Assembly: GCA_903835655.1 (NCBI GenBank)
Contig: CAILNT010000027.1
Span: 61,964 to 125,963, forward strand
Direction of reading: 5' to 3'
Source: an uncultured Pseudomonadota bacterium
GTDB lineage: Bacteria; Pseudomonadota; Gammaproteobacteria; Burkholderiales; Thiobacillaceae
Length of the DNA: 64,000 nt
Part shown: positions 56,384 to 64,000 of the stretch, piece by piece
Numbering within the stretch: position 1 is the first letter of the stretch
Layout of the letters: every line of letters starts with the position of its first letter
The notes under the pieces: model-generated
Database searches by the model: none
What the model was told of the DNA's origin: nothing
Seen by the model: the letters and a program-made list of their open reading frames with translations, nothing else
Position numbers and translations under genes: made by a program

Positions 56384-56472
56384 GGAAACTCCTTGAGTTA
56401 AGGTTGGGCCTCCATCCTCCTACGAACCCGCTCAGAGCAAGACTCCGAAGGGGCACCTTAACGTGGAGGATG
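56384..56472 (-). promoter_or_regulatory. rpsB mRNA leader, pseudoknot (S2-leader/t44-like)
   Basis: Two 8-nt pairings cross: CATCCTCC (transcript side of 56465-56472) with GGAGGATG (56413-56420), and GTTAAGGT (56455-56462) with ACCTTAAC (56397-56404). The order 1-2-1'-2' is an H-type pseudoknot. The second pairing ends two nucleotides before the AAGGAG ribosome-binding site (about 56389-56394). Ribosomal protein S2 represses its own operon through a conserved pseudoknot leader in gammaproteobacteria; this looks like the same type of control. The remaining bases to 56696 show no gene; promoters for rpsB and tRNA-Asp should lie there. Confidence 0.72.
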
Positions 56473-56696
56473 TGTGGATTTCGCGGTGGCACGGGTCCGA
56501 CCGAATGCCGGGACGGCCGCACACAAGCGCGCCGCATTCTAGCGTCAAGGCCCGTCCGGGGCAAGCCGGGAAATCCCCTCTGCGAGAGTACTCATGGCGC
56601 AGTGGCCGGTGTGAACTTTCCCTTGCGCATGGAGGCGACAGTCGCTAATATGGTCGGACTTCGCCGCTGCTATAGAACGGAAGCGCGGCATCGTAT

Positions 56697-56773
56697 GGAG
56701 TGGTAGTTCAGTTGGTTAGAATACCGGCCTGTCACGCCGGGGGTCGCGGGTTCGAGTCCCGTCCACTCCGCCA
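56697..56773 (+). tRNA. tRNA-Asp (GTC)
   Basis: 77 nt, cloverleaf with acceptor GGAGTGG/CCACTCC, D arm, anticodon stem CCGGC/GCCGG around CTGTCAC with anticodon GTC at 56731-56733, variable GGGTC, T arm GCGGG-TTCGAGT-CCCGT, discriminator G and an encoded CCA. Followed directly by an intrinsic terminator and then an accessory restriction locus. Confidence 0.97.
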
Positions 56774-57000
56774 AAAGTGACCAAAAAACGCCCCTTTCGG
56801 GGCGTTTTTGCTTTGTACCCACTAATATACCCACCATATTCGGGGTGATTGGATGACACGGGATGCAACAGCTAGGTTACTGAGCGTTTCGTGTGGCAAC
56901 GAGCAATGGTCCGGCCCATAATCCCGGCTACATCGTACCTGTCTCTAAGACGTAGCCTGATGGGTACAGGGGAGCAGGACCACGGCCACCTGAAAGAACA
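56774..57000. other. Junction between tRNA-Asp and the accessory restriction locus
   Basis: 227 bp without a supported gene. After the terminator, TACCCAC occurs twice 12 bp apart (56816-56822, 56828-56834). tRNA 3' ends are common integration sites, so this may be an att region with an integrase lost or located beyond the other end of the island; no integrase gene is visible in the window. The last 40 bp provide the leader of the next gene (GAAAGAA before ATG 57001). Confidence 0.4.
56784..56809 (+). terminator. Intrinsic terminator of tRNA-Asp
   Basis: Perfect stem: AAAAACGCCCC (56784-56794) and GGGGCGTTTTT (56799-56809) around loop TTTC, ending in a T run. It works in both directions, since the other side begins with A5. 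Confidence 0.93.
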
Positions 57001-60000
57001 ATGCCCAACCAATTCTTCGAACGACCCATCCTCAACTCGCCCTACGAGTACCCGGCACGGCACTGGGAACTTGACGCGCAGGGCCAGCCCACCCAGCAGA
57101 TCACCGAACGCCGACGTCGCGCGGAGTTCATCACCCCGATACCGAAGCCCAAGAAGCGCAAAGGCCAGGCGGTGCAAGCCTCGCTGCTCCTGGACGACGA
57201 GGGCGACGGGCTGTCTACCCAGGCCCAGGAATACGAAAAAACCGCGTCCATGATTAACGCGGTCCGCCAGGAAGTGGACAAGTGGCGCGGCATCCAGAAC
57301 CCCAACGACTGGCGCGTGACACCGGGAACCGCCCGCCTGCTCCAACACTGGCGGCATCACAAGTTCAGCGGCATCCGCCCTTTTTTCTGTCAGGTGGAGG
57401 CAGTTGAAACCGCGATCTGGCTGACCGAGGTCGTTCCCCAGCTGGGCAAGTCGGGCGAGAAATTTCTGGAACACCTGGCCAACGCCAACAACGATGCCAA
57501 TCCAGAGTTGATGCGCTTGGCCCTCAAGCTGGCGACCGGTGCGGGCAAGACCACGGTCATGGCCATGCTCATCGCCTGGCAGACCATCAACGCGGTGCGT
57601 CGTCCCTCTAGCCGGAAGTTCACCCGCGGTTTCCTGATCGTCGCCCCCGGCCTGACCATCAAGGACCGCTTGCGCGTCCTCCAGCCCAACGACCCGGACA
57701 GCTACTACCTCAGCCGCGAACTGGTGCCGGGCGACATGATGGGCGACCTGGAACGCGCCAAGATCGTCATCACCAACTATCACGCCTTCAAGCGGCGCGA
57801 GCGCATTCCCCTGTCCAAGGGTGGCCGGCTGTTGTTGCAAGGTCGTGGCGGCGAAGAACTCGACACCCTGGAATCCGAAGGCCAGATGATCCAGCGGGTC
57901 ATGCCCGACCTGATGGGCCTGAAGAACATCCTGGTCATCAACGACGAAGCCCACCACTGCTACCGGGAAAAACCCGAGCACGGCGAAGACGAAGACCTGA
58001 AGGGCGAAGAAAAGAAGGAAGCCGAACAGAACAACGCAGCCGCCCGTCTGTGGATCTCCGGCCTCGAATCGGTCAACCGCAAACTGGGCCTGGCACGCGT
58101 CTTCGACTTGTCAGCAACTCCCTTCTTCCTGCGCGGATCAGGCTATGCCGAGGGCACCCTGTTCCCCTGGACCATGAGCGATTTCTCGCTGATGGACGCC
58201 ATCGAGTGTGGCATCGTCAAACTGCCGCGCGTGCCGGTGGCCGACAACATTCCCGGCGCCGAAGTGCCCGTGTTCCGCAACCTGTGGGAGCACATCCGCA
58301 AGGACATGCCGAAGAAAGGGCGTGGCAAGGCCGAGGGACTCGACCCGCTCAAGTTGCCGACCCGCTTGCAAACCGCCCTCGAAGCTCTCTACGGCCACTA
58401 CAAGAAAACCTATGACCTGTGGGAGCAGGCCGCAATCAAAGTGCCGCCCTGCTTCATCGTGGTCTGCAACAACACCTCCACCTCCAAGCTGGTGTACGAC
58501 TACATCTCCGGCTTCCAGCGGCAAAACGACGACGGCACCACCACGCTGGAGAACGGCCGGCTCCCACTGTTCCGCAACTTCGATGAACACGGCAACCCGC
58601 TTGGCCGCCCCAAGACCTTGCTCATCGACAGCGAGCAACTGGAATCCGGCGAAGCCCTGGACGATAACTTCCGTGGCATGGCATCCGATGAAATCGAGCG
58701 CTTCCGCCGCGAGATCGTCGAGCGTACCGGCGACCCGCGCCAGGCCGAGAACATCACCGATCAGGACTTGCTGCGCGAGGTCATGAACACCGTCGGCACG
58801 GCGGGCCGACTGGGCGACTCCATCCGCTGCGTGGTGTCGGTATCCATGCTCACCGAAGGCTGGGACGCCAGCACCGTGACCCACGTCCTGGGCGTGCGCG
58901 CCTTCGGCACCCAGTTGCTGTGCGAACAGGTCATCGGCCGCGCCTTGCGCCGCCAGTCCTACGAACTCAACGAGGAAGGCCTGTTCAACGTCGAATACGC
59001 CGATGTCCTCGGCATCCCCTTCGACTTCACCGCCAAGCCCGTCGTCGCACCACCGCAACCGCCGCGCGAAACCATTCAGGTCAAAGCCGTCCGCCCAGAC
59101 CGAGATGCCTTGGAAATCAGCTTTCCCCGCGTCCAGGGCTACCGAGTGGAACTTCCGGAAGAACGCCTCACCGCCGAGTTCAACGCCGATTCCGTGCTGG
59201 AACTGAACCCCGACCTGGTCGGCCCTTCAAAAACACGTACCGAGGGCATTATTGGCGAGGGTGTAGACCTCAGCCTGGTCCACACCGGCGACATGCGCCA
59301 CTCCACCCTACTATTCCATCTCACCCAGCGCCTGATCTACACCAAGTGGCGCGACCCTGGCGAGGAGCCCAAGCTCTATCTATTCGGTCAGTTGAAGCGC
59401 ATCGCAAAGAAGTGGCTGGACACCTGTCTGGTCTGCAAGGGCGGCACATATCCGGCCCAACTCATGTACCAGTCCCTGGCGGACATGGCCTGCGAACGCA
59501 TCACCGCCGGCATTACCCGTGACTTGATGGGCACACGCCCCATCAAGGCCGTGCTCGACCCTTACAACCCCACCGGCACCACCGCCCACGTCAACTTCAA
59601 TACCTCGAAGAAAGACCGCTGGCAAACCGATTCGCGCCGCTGCCACCTCAACTGGGTCATCCTGGATAGCGGCTGGGAAGGCGAATTCTGCCGCGTGGCC
59701 GAAGCCCACCCGCGCGTGAAGGCCTATGTGAAGAACCACAACCTCGGGCTGGAAGTGCCGTACCGCTATGGTTCCGAGATGCGCACCTACCTTCCTGATT
59801 TCGTCGTGCTGGTGGAGGATGGAAAAAGCAGCGGCCCCGGCGAGGATGGGCAAATGAGTGACCTCTTGCACCTCGTCGTCGAGGTCAAAGGCTATCGCCG
59901 CGAGGATGCCAAGGAGAAGAAGGCCACCATGGAAACCTACTGGGTGCCCGGCGTGAACAACCTCAAACAATACGGCCGTTGGGCCTTCGCCGAATTCACC

Positions 60001-60087
60001 GAGGTCTATCAGATGCAGCACGAGTTCGAAGCCAAGGTGGCAGGCGAGTTCGACAAGATGCTGGCCAAGGCCGTGCAAGGGACATGA
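57001..60087 (+). CDS. Type III-like restriction enzyme: SF2 helicase with PD-(D/E)xK nuclease
   Basis: 1028 residues. Helicase motif I LATGAGKTTVMAML (Lys183), motif II INDEAHHC (Asp315-His318), motif III FDLSATPFFL, motif V/VI TEGWDASTVTHVLG and QVIGRALRRQ. The C-terminal nuclease has LPDFVVLV (Asp933) and VVEVKGYRRE (Glu961, Lys963). This fits the Res-subunit type that acts with a separate DNA methyltransferase, and resembles the BPTD_3080-type enzymes. Genes follow in the order res, fic, mod, whereas classical type III loci are mod-res. Codon usage and GC match the chromosome fairly well. Confidence 0.88.
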   Translation: MPNQFFERPILNSPYEYPARHWELDAQGQPTQQITERRRRAEFITPIPKPKKRKGQAVQASLLLDDEGDGLSTQAQEYEKTASMINAVRQEVDKWRGIQNPNDWRVTPGTARLLQHWRHHKFSGIRPFFCQVEAVETAIWLTEVVPQLGKSGEKFLEHLANANNDANPELMRLALKLATGAGKTTVMAMLIAWQTINAVRRPSSRKFTRGFLIVAPGLTIKDRLRVLQPNDPDSYYLSRELVPGDMMGDLERAKIVITNYHAFKRRERIPLSKGGRLLLQGRGGEELDTLESEGQMIQRVMPDLMGLKNILVINDEAHHCYREKPEHGEDEDLKGEEKKEAEQNNAAARLWISGLESVNRKLGLARVFDLSATPFFLRGSGYAEGTLFPWTMSDFSLMDAIECGIVKLPRVPVADNIPGAEVPVFRNLWEHIRKDMPKKGRGKAEGLDPLKLPTRLQTALEALYGHYKKTYDLWEQAAIKVPPCFIVVCNNTSTSKLVYDYISGFQRQNDDGTTTLENGRLPLFRNFDEHGNPLGRPKTLLIDSEQLESGEALDDNFRGMASDEIERFRREIVERTGDPRQAENITDQDLLREVMNTVGTAGRLGDSIRCVVSVSMLTEGWDASTVTHVLGVRAFGTQLLCEQVIGRALRRQSYELNEEGLFNVEYADVLGIPFDFTAKPVVAPPQPPRETIQVKAVRPDRDALEISFPRVQGYRVELPEERLTAEFNADSVLELNPDLVGPSKTRTEGIIGEGVDLSLVHTGDMRHSTLLFHLTQRLIYTKWRDPGEEPKLYLFGQLKRIAKKWLDTCLVCKGGTYPAQLMYQSLADMACERITAGITRDLMGTRPIKAVLDPYNPTGTTAHVNFNTSKKDRWQTDSRRCHLNWVILDSGWEGEFCRVAEAHPRVKAYVKNHNLGLEVPYRYGSEMRTYLPDFVVLVEDGKSSGPGEDGQMSDLLHLVVEVKGYRREDAKEKKATMETYWVPGVNNLKQYGRWAFAEFTEVYQMQHEFEAKVAGEFDKMLAKAVQGT

Positions 60088-60137
60088 CCATGAGCTTCAT
60101 AAGGATAAATAGCCGGCCATCCTTTACTTATCCCGAT

Positions 60138-60177
60138 TGACATGCATATAAATCAACAAAAACATATACACGTCAAC
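60138..60177. promoter_or_regulatory. AT-rich dyad upstream of the Fic gene
   Basis: Arms TTGACATGCATAT (60138-60150) and ATATACACGTCAA (60165-60177) are complementary at 11 of 13 positions around an A-rich centre. TTGACA also matches a sigma-70 -35 box, but no -10 at normal spacing is convincing. It lies 16 bp before the Fic start in a short, unusually AT-rich gap, and could be an operator read by the winged-helix domain of the Fic protein itself (inference). Confidence 0.5.
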
Positions 60178-60193
60178 CGTCACATGCAAAGAA

Positions 60194-61282
60194 ATGACTG
60201 ATATCCCACCCCTGACCGAACTGAGTCCTGAGCGCTTCGACCGCCCCGACATCCTGAAACGGCTGAATGCCGCCAGTCGTCGTCTCGCCGAACTCAAGGG
60301 TGTGGCCGCATCCATGCCCAACCAGGACATCCTGATCAGCACCCTCGGCCTTCAGGAAGCCAAGGACAGTTCCGCCATCGAGAACATCGTCACCACCCAC
60401 GACGAACTTTTCCGTGAAGCCGCTTTCCCGGACATGGCCATCAGCGCATCCACCAAAGAAGTGGCTCACTACCGCCAGGCCTTGCGTGTGGGGTTCGACG
60501 CTGTACGCACGTCGGGCCTGCTTACCAACAACCACATCCTGGAAATCCAGGCCGAACTGGAACGGAACCGCGCCGGCTTCCGCAAACTGCCGGGCACCGC
60601 CCTCAAAAGCGACAGCGGCCGCACCGTTTACACCCCACCCCAGGATGGCACCGTGATTGTGGGGCTCATGGCCGACCTGGAACGTTTCATCAACCAGGAC
60701 GAACTGTTCGACGCCGACCCGCTCATCAAGATGGCCCTCCTCCATCACCAGTTCGAGAGCATCCACCCCTTCTACGATGGCAACGGCCGCACCGGGCGCA
60801 TCGTCAACGTGCTCTATCTGGTCAAGCATGGCCTGCTTGATATCCCGGTGCTCTACCTCAGCCGCCACATCGTGCGCACCAAGTCCGACTACTACCGTCT
60901 GTTGCAGGAAGTACGCGACCGGGACGCCTGGGAGGACTGGGTGCTGTACATGCTGACCGCCGTTGAACGCACCGCCACACAAGGCATCGCCACCATCCAG
61001 GGCATCAAGACCCTGCTGCTGGACTACAAGCACCGCATCCGTAACCAGCACCGTTTCTACAGTCAGGACCTGATCAACAACCTGTTCTCGTACCCCTACA
61101 CCAAGATCGAGTTCGTCCAGCACGACCTCAAGGTCTCGCGCCTGACCGCCACCCGCTACCTGGATGCCCTCACGGAAACCGGCTTCCTGCACAAGCGCAA
61201 GATCGGTCGATCCAACTACTACATCAACCTGCCTCTGTTCGACATCCTGACCGGCGAGGCCATGGTTGAAGGCGAGGTATAA
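60194..61282 (+). CDS. Fic family protein (class II, N-terminal inhibitory motif)
   Basis: 362 residues. The active-site motif IHPFYDGNGRTGR (191-202) is intact: His191 acts as base and the GNGR loop binds the nucleotide. An inhibitory helix with (S/T)xxxE(G/N) is present at Ser59-Asn64 (SSAIEN), the class II arrangement that holds the enzyme off until released. From about residue 290 a winged-helix-type region follows (VQHDLKVSRLTATRYLDALT, then FLHKRKIGRSNYYINLP), so it may bind DNA and control its own gene. Fic enzymes usually transfer AMP to proteins. It is 106 bp after the helicase-nuclease gene and 4 bp before the methyltransferase. Confidence 0.88.
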   Translation: MTDIPPLTELSPERFDRPDILKRLNAASRRLAELKGVAASMPNQDILISTLGLQEAKDSSAIENIVTTHDELFREAAFPDMAISASTKEVAHYRQALRVGFDAVRTSGLLTNNHILEIQAELERNRAGFRKLPGTALKSDSGRTVYTPPQDGTVIVGLMADLERFINQDELFDADPLIKMALLHHQFESIHPFYDGNGRTGRIVNVLYLVKHGLLDIPVLYLSRHIVRTKSDYYRLLQEVRDRDAWEDWVLYMLTAVERTATQGIATIQGIKTLLLDYKHRIRNQHRFYSQDLINNLFSYPYTKIEFVQHDLKVSRLTATRYLDALTETGFLHKRKIGRSNYYINLPLFDILTGEAMVEGEV

Positions 61283-61286
61283 GCGC

Positions 61287-64000
61287 ATGGCCAAAGCACC
61301 CAAAAACAAACTCAGTGTCGAAGCCCTCAAGCACGACGACGCCACCCGCAAGAACATCCCCACGGCCGAATACCAGTCGGTAATGCAGAAGAACGAGCAA
61401 TCGCCCGTTCGTATCGCCTATGAGCGCCGCAACCGCGACCTGGACCCGCAACTGGTCTGGCGCGGCAAGGACCAGCAGGACTGGTCCGACCTCGTCGTCC
61501 ACGCGCCGCCGGTCTACATCCAGGAAAAGGTCCACCCCAAGGTATTGATCGACGACCTGCGTCGCCAATCTGAACAACACCCCTCGCCCGCAAGCGGGAG
61601 AGGGGCAGGGGGAGAGGGCGCTTTTGAGCAGATCGATCTCTTTGCCGACTTCAACGGCCTGCCCGACGACAGCGCTAAGACCGAGTTCTATCAGCATGAC
61701 AGCCACTGGCAGAACCGCATGATCCTGGGCGACAGCCTGCAAGTGATGGCCTCCCTCGCCGAGCGCGAAGGCCTGCGCGGCCAGGTGCAGTGCATCTATT
61801 TCGATCCGCCCTACGGCATCAAATTCAACAGCAACTTCCAATGGTCCACCACCAGCCGCGACGTCAAGGACGGCAACACCGACCACATCACCCGCGAGCC
61901 GGAACAGGTCAAGGCCTTCCGCGACACCTGGCGCGACGGCATTCATTCCTATCTGACCTATCTGCGCGACCGGCTGACTGTGGCGCGGGATTTGCTGACG
62001 GATTCCGGCTCGATCTTCGTGCAGATCGGGGATGAGAACGTGCACCGGGTTCGGGCGGTGATGGATGAGGTGTTTGGGGAAGTAAACGCCATATCCCTTA
62101 TCTCTTATCCGACCTCGATTGGGCTGGGTTCCCAGTTCCTTGAGAACGTCAACAACTACATCGTTTGGTATGCAAAGGATAAGGAAGCCGCTATTGGAAA
62201 ATGTAAGCAGCTATACAAAGTTCTCGAACGGGGAGAGTCCGGTGCTACTAGGTACTCGAAGATTCTTGGTGCTGACATGCGCATGCGCGATGTGTCGAGA
62301 CTTAGCGAGGAAGAGCTCTCTGACATTGTAGAAAATGGTGGCCGTTTTTTTACAGATCAGGGGCTAACTTCGCGTTCAGCATCATCAACTACTCTTTATG
62401 AGTTCTTTCATGAGGGCCGGGGATACCGACCGACTGCCGGTGGTTGGCGGACATCAGAATCCGGAATGAAAAGAGTTCAGTTGGCTAACCGAATCCTGAA
62501 GACATCATCAAAACTTCGCTTCAGAAAGAACTTTGACGACTTCGGTGCGCTTTCGACGACGAATAATTGGGATGATGTATCGGGCGGTGTTCAAACTCGG
62601 AATGACCCCAAGGTTTACGTTGTCCAGACGGCCACAAGCATCATTCAACGCTGCATCCTCATGGCCACAGACCCCGGCGACCTCGTCCTCGACCCCACCT
62701 GCGGTTCCGGCACCACCGCCTACGTCGCGGAACAGTGGGGCCGCCGTTGGATCACCCTCGACACCTCCCGCGTCGCCCTCGCACTGGCACGTGCCCGCAT
62801 CATGGGCGCCCGCTATCCCTACTACCTGCTCGCCGACAGTCGCGACGGCCAGATCAAGGAAGCCGCAGTCACCCGCACCGCGCCCTCCAGCCAGCCCACG
62901 CGCGGCAACCTCCGCCACGGCTTCGTCTACGAGCGCGTGCCGCACATCACCCTGAAATCCATCGCCAACAACGCCGAGATCGACGTCATCTGGGACAAGT
63001 GGCAGGCGAAGCTGGAACCGCTGCGCGAGCAATTGAACGCCACTGTAGGGGCGGGTTTGAAACCCGCCCCTACGGCATGGCAGGAGTGGGAAATCCCCCG
63101 CGACGCCGACGCCAAATGGCCGGATGCCACCCGAAAACTCCACGCCGACTGGTGGCAGGCGCGCATTGCACGCCAGAAGGAAATCGACGCCTCCATCGCC
63201 GCCAAGGCCGAATTCGAATACCTCTACGACAAGCCCTACGAGGACAAGAAGAAGGTCCGCGTCGCCGGCCCCTTCACCGTGGAAAGCCTGTCGCCCCACC
63301 GCGTCCTGGCCGTTGATGAGAACGACGAGTTGATCGACCGGGCCGCCGAACCGGAACCCGGCTACGGCGAGGAACGCGATTTCGTCCAGATGATCCTGGA
63401 AAACCTCAAGACCGCCGGCGTCCAGCAGGCCCACAAGGAAGACAAGATCAGCTTCACCGCGCTGACCCCCTGGCCGGGCAACCTGGTCTGCGCCGAAGGC
63501 CGCTATGAAGATGCCGGGGGTGAAAAACGCGCCGCCATCTTCATCGGCCCCGAGTTCGGCACCGTTTCCCGTCCCGACCTGGTGGAAGCGGCCCGCGAGG
63601 CCGGCGATGCCGATTTCGACGTGCTCATCGCCTGCGCCTTCAACTACGACGCTCATTCCTCCGAGTTCGACAAACTCGGCCGCATCCCCGTGCTCAAGGC
63701 CCGCATGAACGCCGACCTGCACATGGCCGATGACCTCAAGAACACCGGCAAGGGCAACCTGTTCGTCATCTTCGGCGAGCCCGACATCGACATCCTGGAA
63801 GCCGAAGGTGGCCAGGTGCGCGTCAAGGTCAACGGCGTCGATGTCTTCCACCCCAACACCGGCGAAGTCCGCAGCGACGGCGCCGAAGGCATCGCCTGCT
63901 GGTTCATCGACACCGACTACAACATGGAATCCTTCTTCGTCCGCCACGCCTACTTCCTCGGCGCCAACGACCCCTACAAGGCGCTGAAGACCACGCTGAA
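61287..64000 (+). CDS. Type III-like N6-adenine DNA methyltransferase (3' end outside window)
   Basis: Open from ATG 61287 to the window edge: at least 904 residues, longer than the about 650 typical for Mod. Beta-class order: motif IV FDPPYGIKFNSN (Asp173-Tyr176) precedes motif I LDPTCGSGTTA (Asp469). The region between, about residues 262-450 (62070-62640), is the likely target-recognition domain and is much more AT-rich than the flanks, as expected if it was exchanged by recombination. Two palindromic repeats are inserted in frame: residues 98-112 (HPSPASGRGAGGEGA) and 587-596 (VGAGLKPAPT). The extra C-terminal part (after about residue 600) is not recognised. The gene starts 4 bp after fic, so the cassette is one operon. 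Confidence 0.88.
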   Translation, partial: MAKAPKNKLSVEALKHDDATRKNIPTAEYQSVMQKNEQSPVRIAYERRNRDLDPQLVWRGKDQQDWSDLVVHAPPVYIQEKVHPKVLIDDLRRQSEQHPSPASGRGAGGEGAFEQIDLFADFNGLPDDSAKTEFYQHDSHWQNRMILGDSLQVMASLAEREGLRGQVQCIYFDPPYGIKFNSNFQWSTTSRDVKDGNTDHITREPEQVKAFRDTWRDGIHSYLTYLRDRLTVARDLLTDSGSIFVQIGDENVHRVRAVMDEVFGEVNAISLISYPTSIGLGSQFLENVNNYIVWYAKDKEAAIGKCKQLYKVLERGESGATRYSKILGADMRMRDVSRLSEEELSDIVENGGRFFTDQGLTSRSASSTTLYEFFHEGRGYRPTAGGWRTSESGMKRVQLANRILKTSSKLRFRKNFDDFGALSTTNNWDDVSGGVQTRNDPKVYVVQTATSIIQRCILMATDPGDLVLDPTCGSGTTAYVAEQWGRRWITLDTSRVALALARARIMGARYPYYLLADSRDGQIKEAAVTRTAPSSQPTRGNLRHGFVYERVPHITLKSIANNAEIDVIWDKWQAKLEPLREQLNATVGAGLKPAPTAWQEWEIPRDADAKWPDATRKLHADWWQARIARQKEIDASIAAKAEFEYLYDKPYEDKKKVRVAGPFTVESLSPHRVLAVDENDELIDRAAEPEPGYGEERDFVQMILENLKTAGVQQAHKEDKISFTALTPWPGNLVCAEGRYEDAGGEKRAAIFIGPEFGTVSRPDLVEAAREAGDADFDVLIACAFNYDAHSSEFDKLGRIPVLKARMNADLHMADDLKNTGKGNLFVIFGEPDIDILEAEGGQVRVKVNGVDVFHPNTGEVRSDGAEGIACWFIDTDYNMESFFVRHAYFLGANDPYKALKTTL
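61580..61618. repeat. REP-like element inserted in frame in the methyltransferase gene
   Basis: Hairpin CCCCTCGCCCGC / GCGGGAGAGGGG (one mismatch) with tail CAGGGGGAGAGGG, read in frame as PSPASGRGAGGEG. It sits in a poorly conserved spacer between the N-terminal part and motif IV. Same family as 45180-45217. Confidence 0.85.
63045..63073. repeat. Perfect 14-bp-arm palindrome inserted in frame in the methyltransferase gene
   Basis: GTAGGGGCGGGTTT and its exact inverse complement around a single G, read in frame as VGAGLKPAP. This palindrome is widespread as an intergenic repeat in various bacteria; here it lies inside a protein-coding gene without breaking it. Confidence 0.88.

Noticed and set aside
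62345..62351. T7 run in the methyltransferase recognition region as a phase-variation tract
   Set aside because: Seven T in an AT-rich stretch is expected by chance, and the frame is intact; phase-variable mod genes normally carry longer repeats.
63045..63073. Palindrome considered as an intrinsic terminator
   Set aside because: Lies inside a coding sequence, has no T run, and reads as an in-frame insertion.
62508..63947. 479-codon minus-strand frame at the right edge
   Set aside because: Antisense to the methyltransferase gene, which has intact DPPY and DPxxGSGT motifs and stays open to the window edge; the antisense product is Gly/Asp/Val-rich with no motif.
57001..64000. CRISPR or BREX/DISARM-type defence components
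   Set aside because: No repeat-spacer array, no PglZ, BrxC or DrmA-like gene in view; only helicase-nuclease, Fic and methyltransferase are supported.

Overview
The window reads as ordinary chromosome from a GC-rich Gram-negative bacterium, most likely a betaproteobacterium (Rhodocyclales/Nitrosomonadales-like). This is inferred from gene order: hisC-tyrA-aroA; pyrG-kdsA-eno-ftsB; a ZipA-like gene beside ligA; surE-pcm-nlpD-rpoS; and rpsB-tsf-pyrH-frr-uppS-cdsA-dxr-rseP-bamA-skp-lpxD-fabZ-lpxA-lpxB-rnhB. Lipid A, BamA and Skp genes show an outer membrane. I cannot name a species.

Layout. 1-2.7 kb: aromatic amino acid genes (hisC 3' end, tyrA, aroA). 2.8-10.6 kb: an accessory surface-fibre locus with a divergent usher-like outer-membrane protein carrying a C-terminal SPOR domain, a glycine-zipper protein, a FlgT-like lipoprotein, two DUF4402-type pilin-like proteins and a PapD-like chaperone. 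10.6-13.4 kb: a solitary N-acetylglutaminylglutamine amidotransferase (osmolyte synthesis) and an SrkA-type kinase. 13.5-23.9 kb: pyrG, kdsA, eno, ftsB, zipA-like, ligA, galU and two secreted unknowns. 24-29.7 kb: surE-pcm-nlpD-rpoS and lon. 29.8-36.7 kb: a large lipoprotein, a LapD-like c-di-GMP receptor next to a broken thioredoxin-LapG fusion, and two unknowns. 36.8-42.1 kb: dnaJ, an HDOD protein, a membrane methyltransferase and motAB. 42.1-56.5 kb: one long minus-strand run for outer-membrane biogenesis and translation, headed by rpsB with a pseudoknot-forming leader. 56.7 kb: tRNA-Asp with a terminator, followed by an accessory restriction locus (helicase-nuclease, Fic protein, DNA methyltransferase) running off the right edge.

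The parts most worth attention are the SPOR-tailed usher locus; the LapD partner whose LapG-like protease domain is fused to a thioredoxin fold, has Ser in place of the catalytic Cys and carries an amber codon at the WCxxC motif; and the res-fic-mod cassette beside tRNA-Asp, whose methyltransferase has a compositionally foreign recognition region and two palindromic repeats inserted in frame. The last gene is open at the right edge of the window and the first is open at the left.
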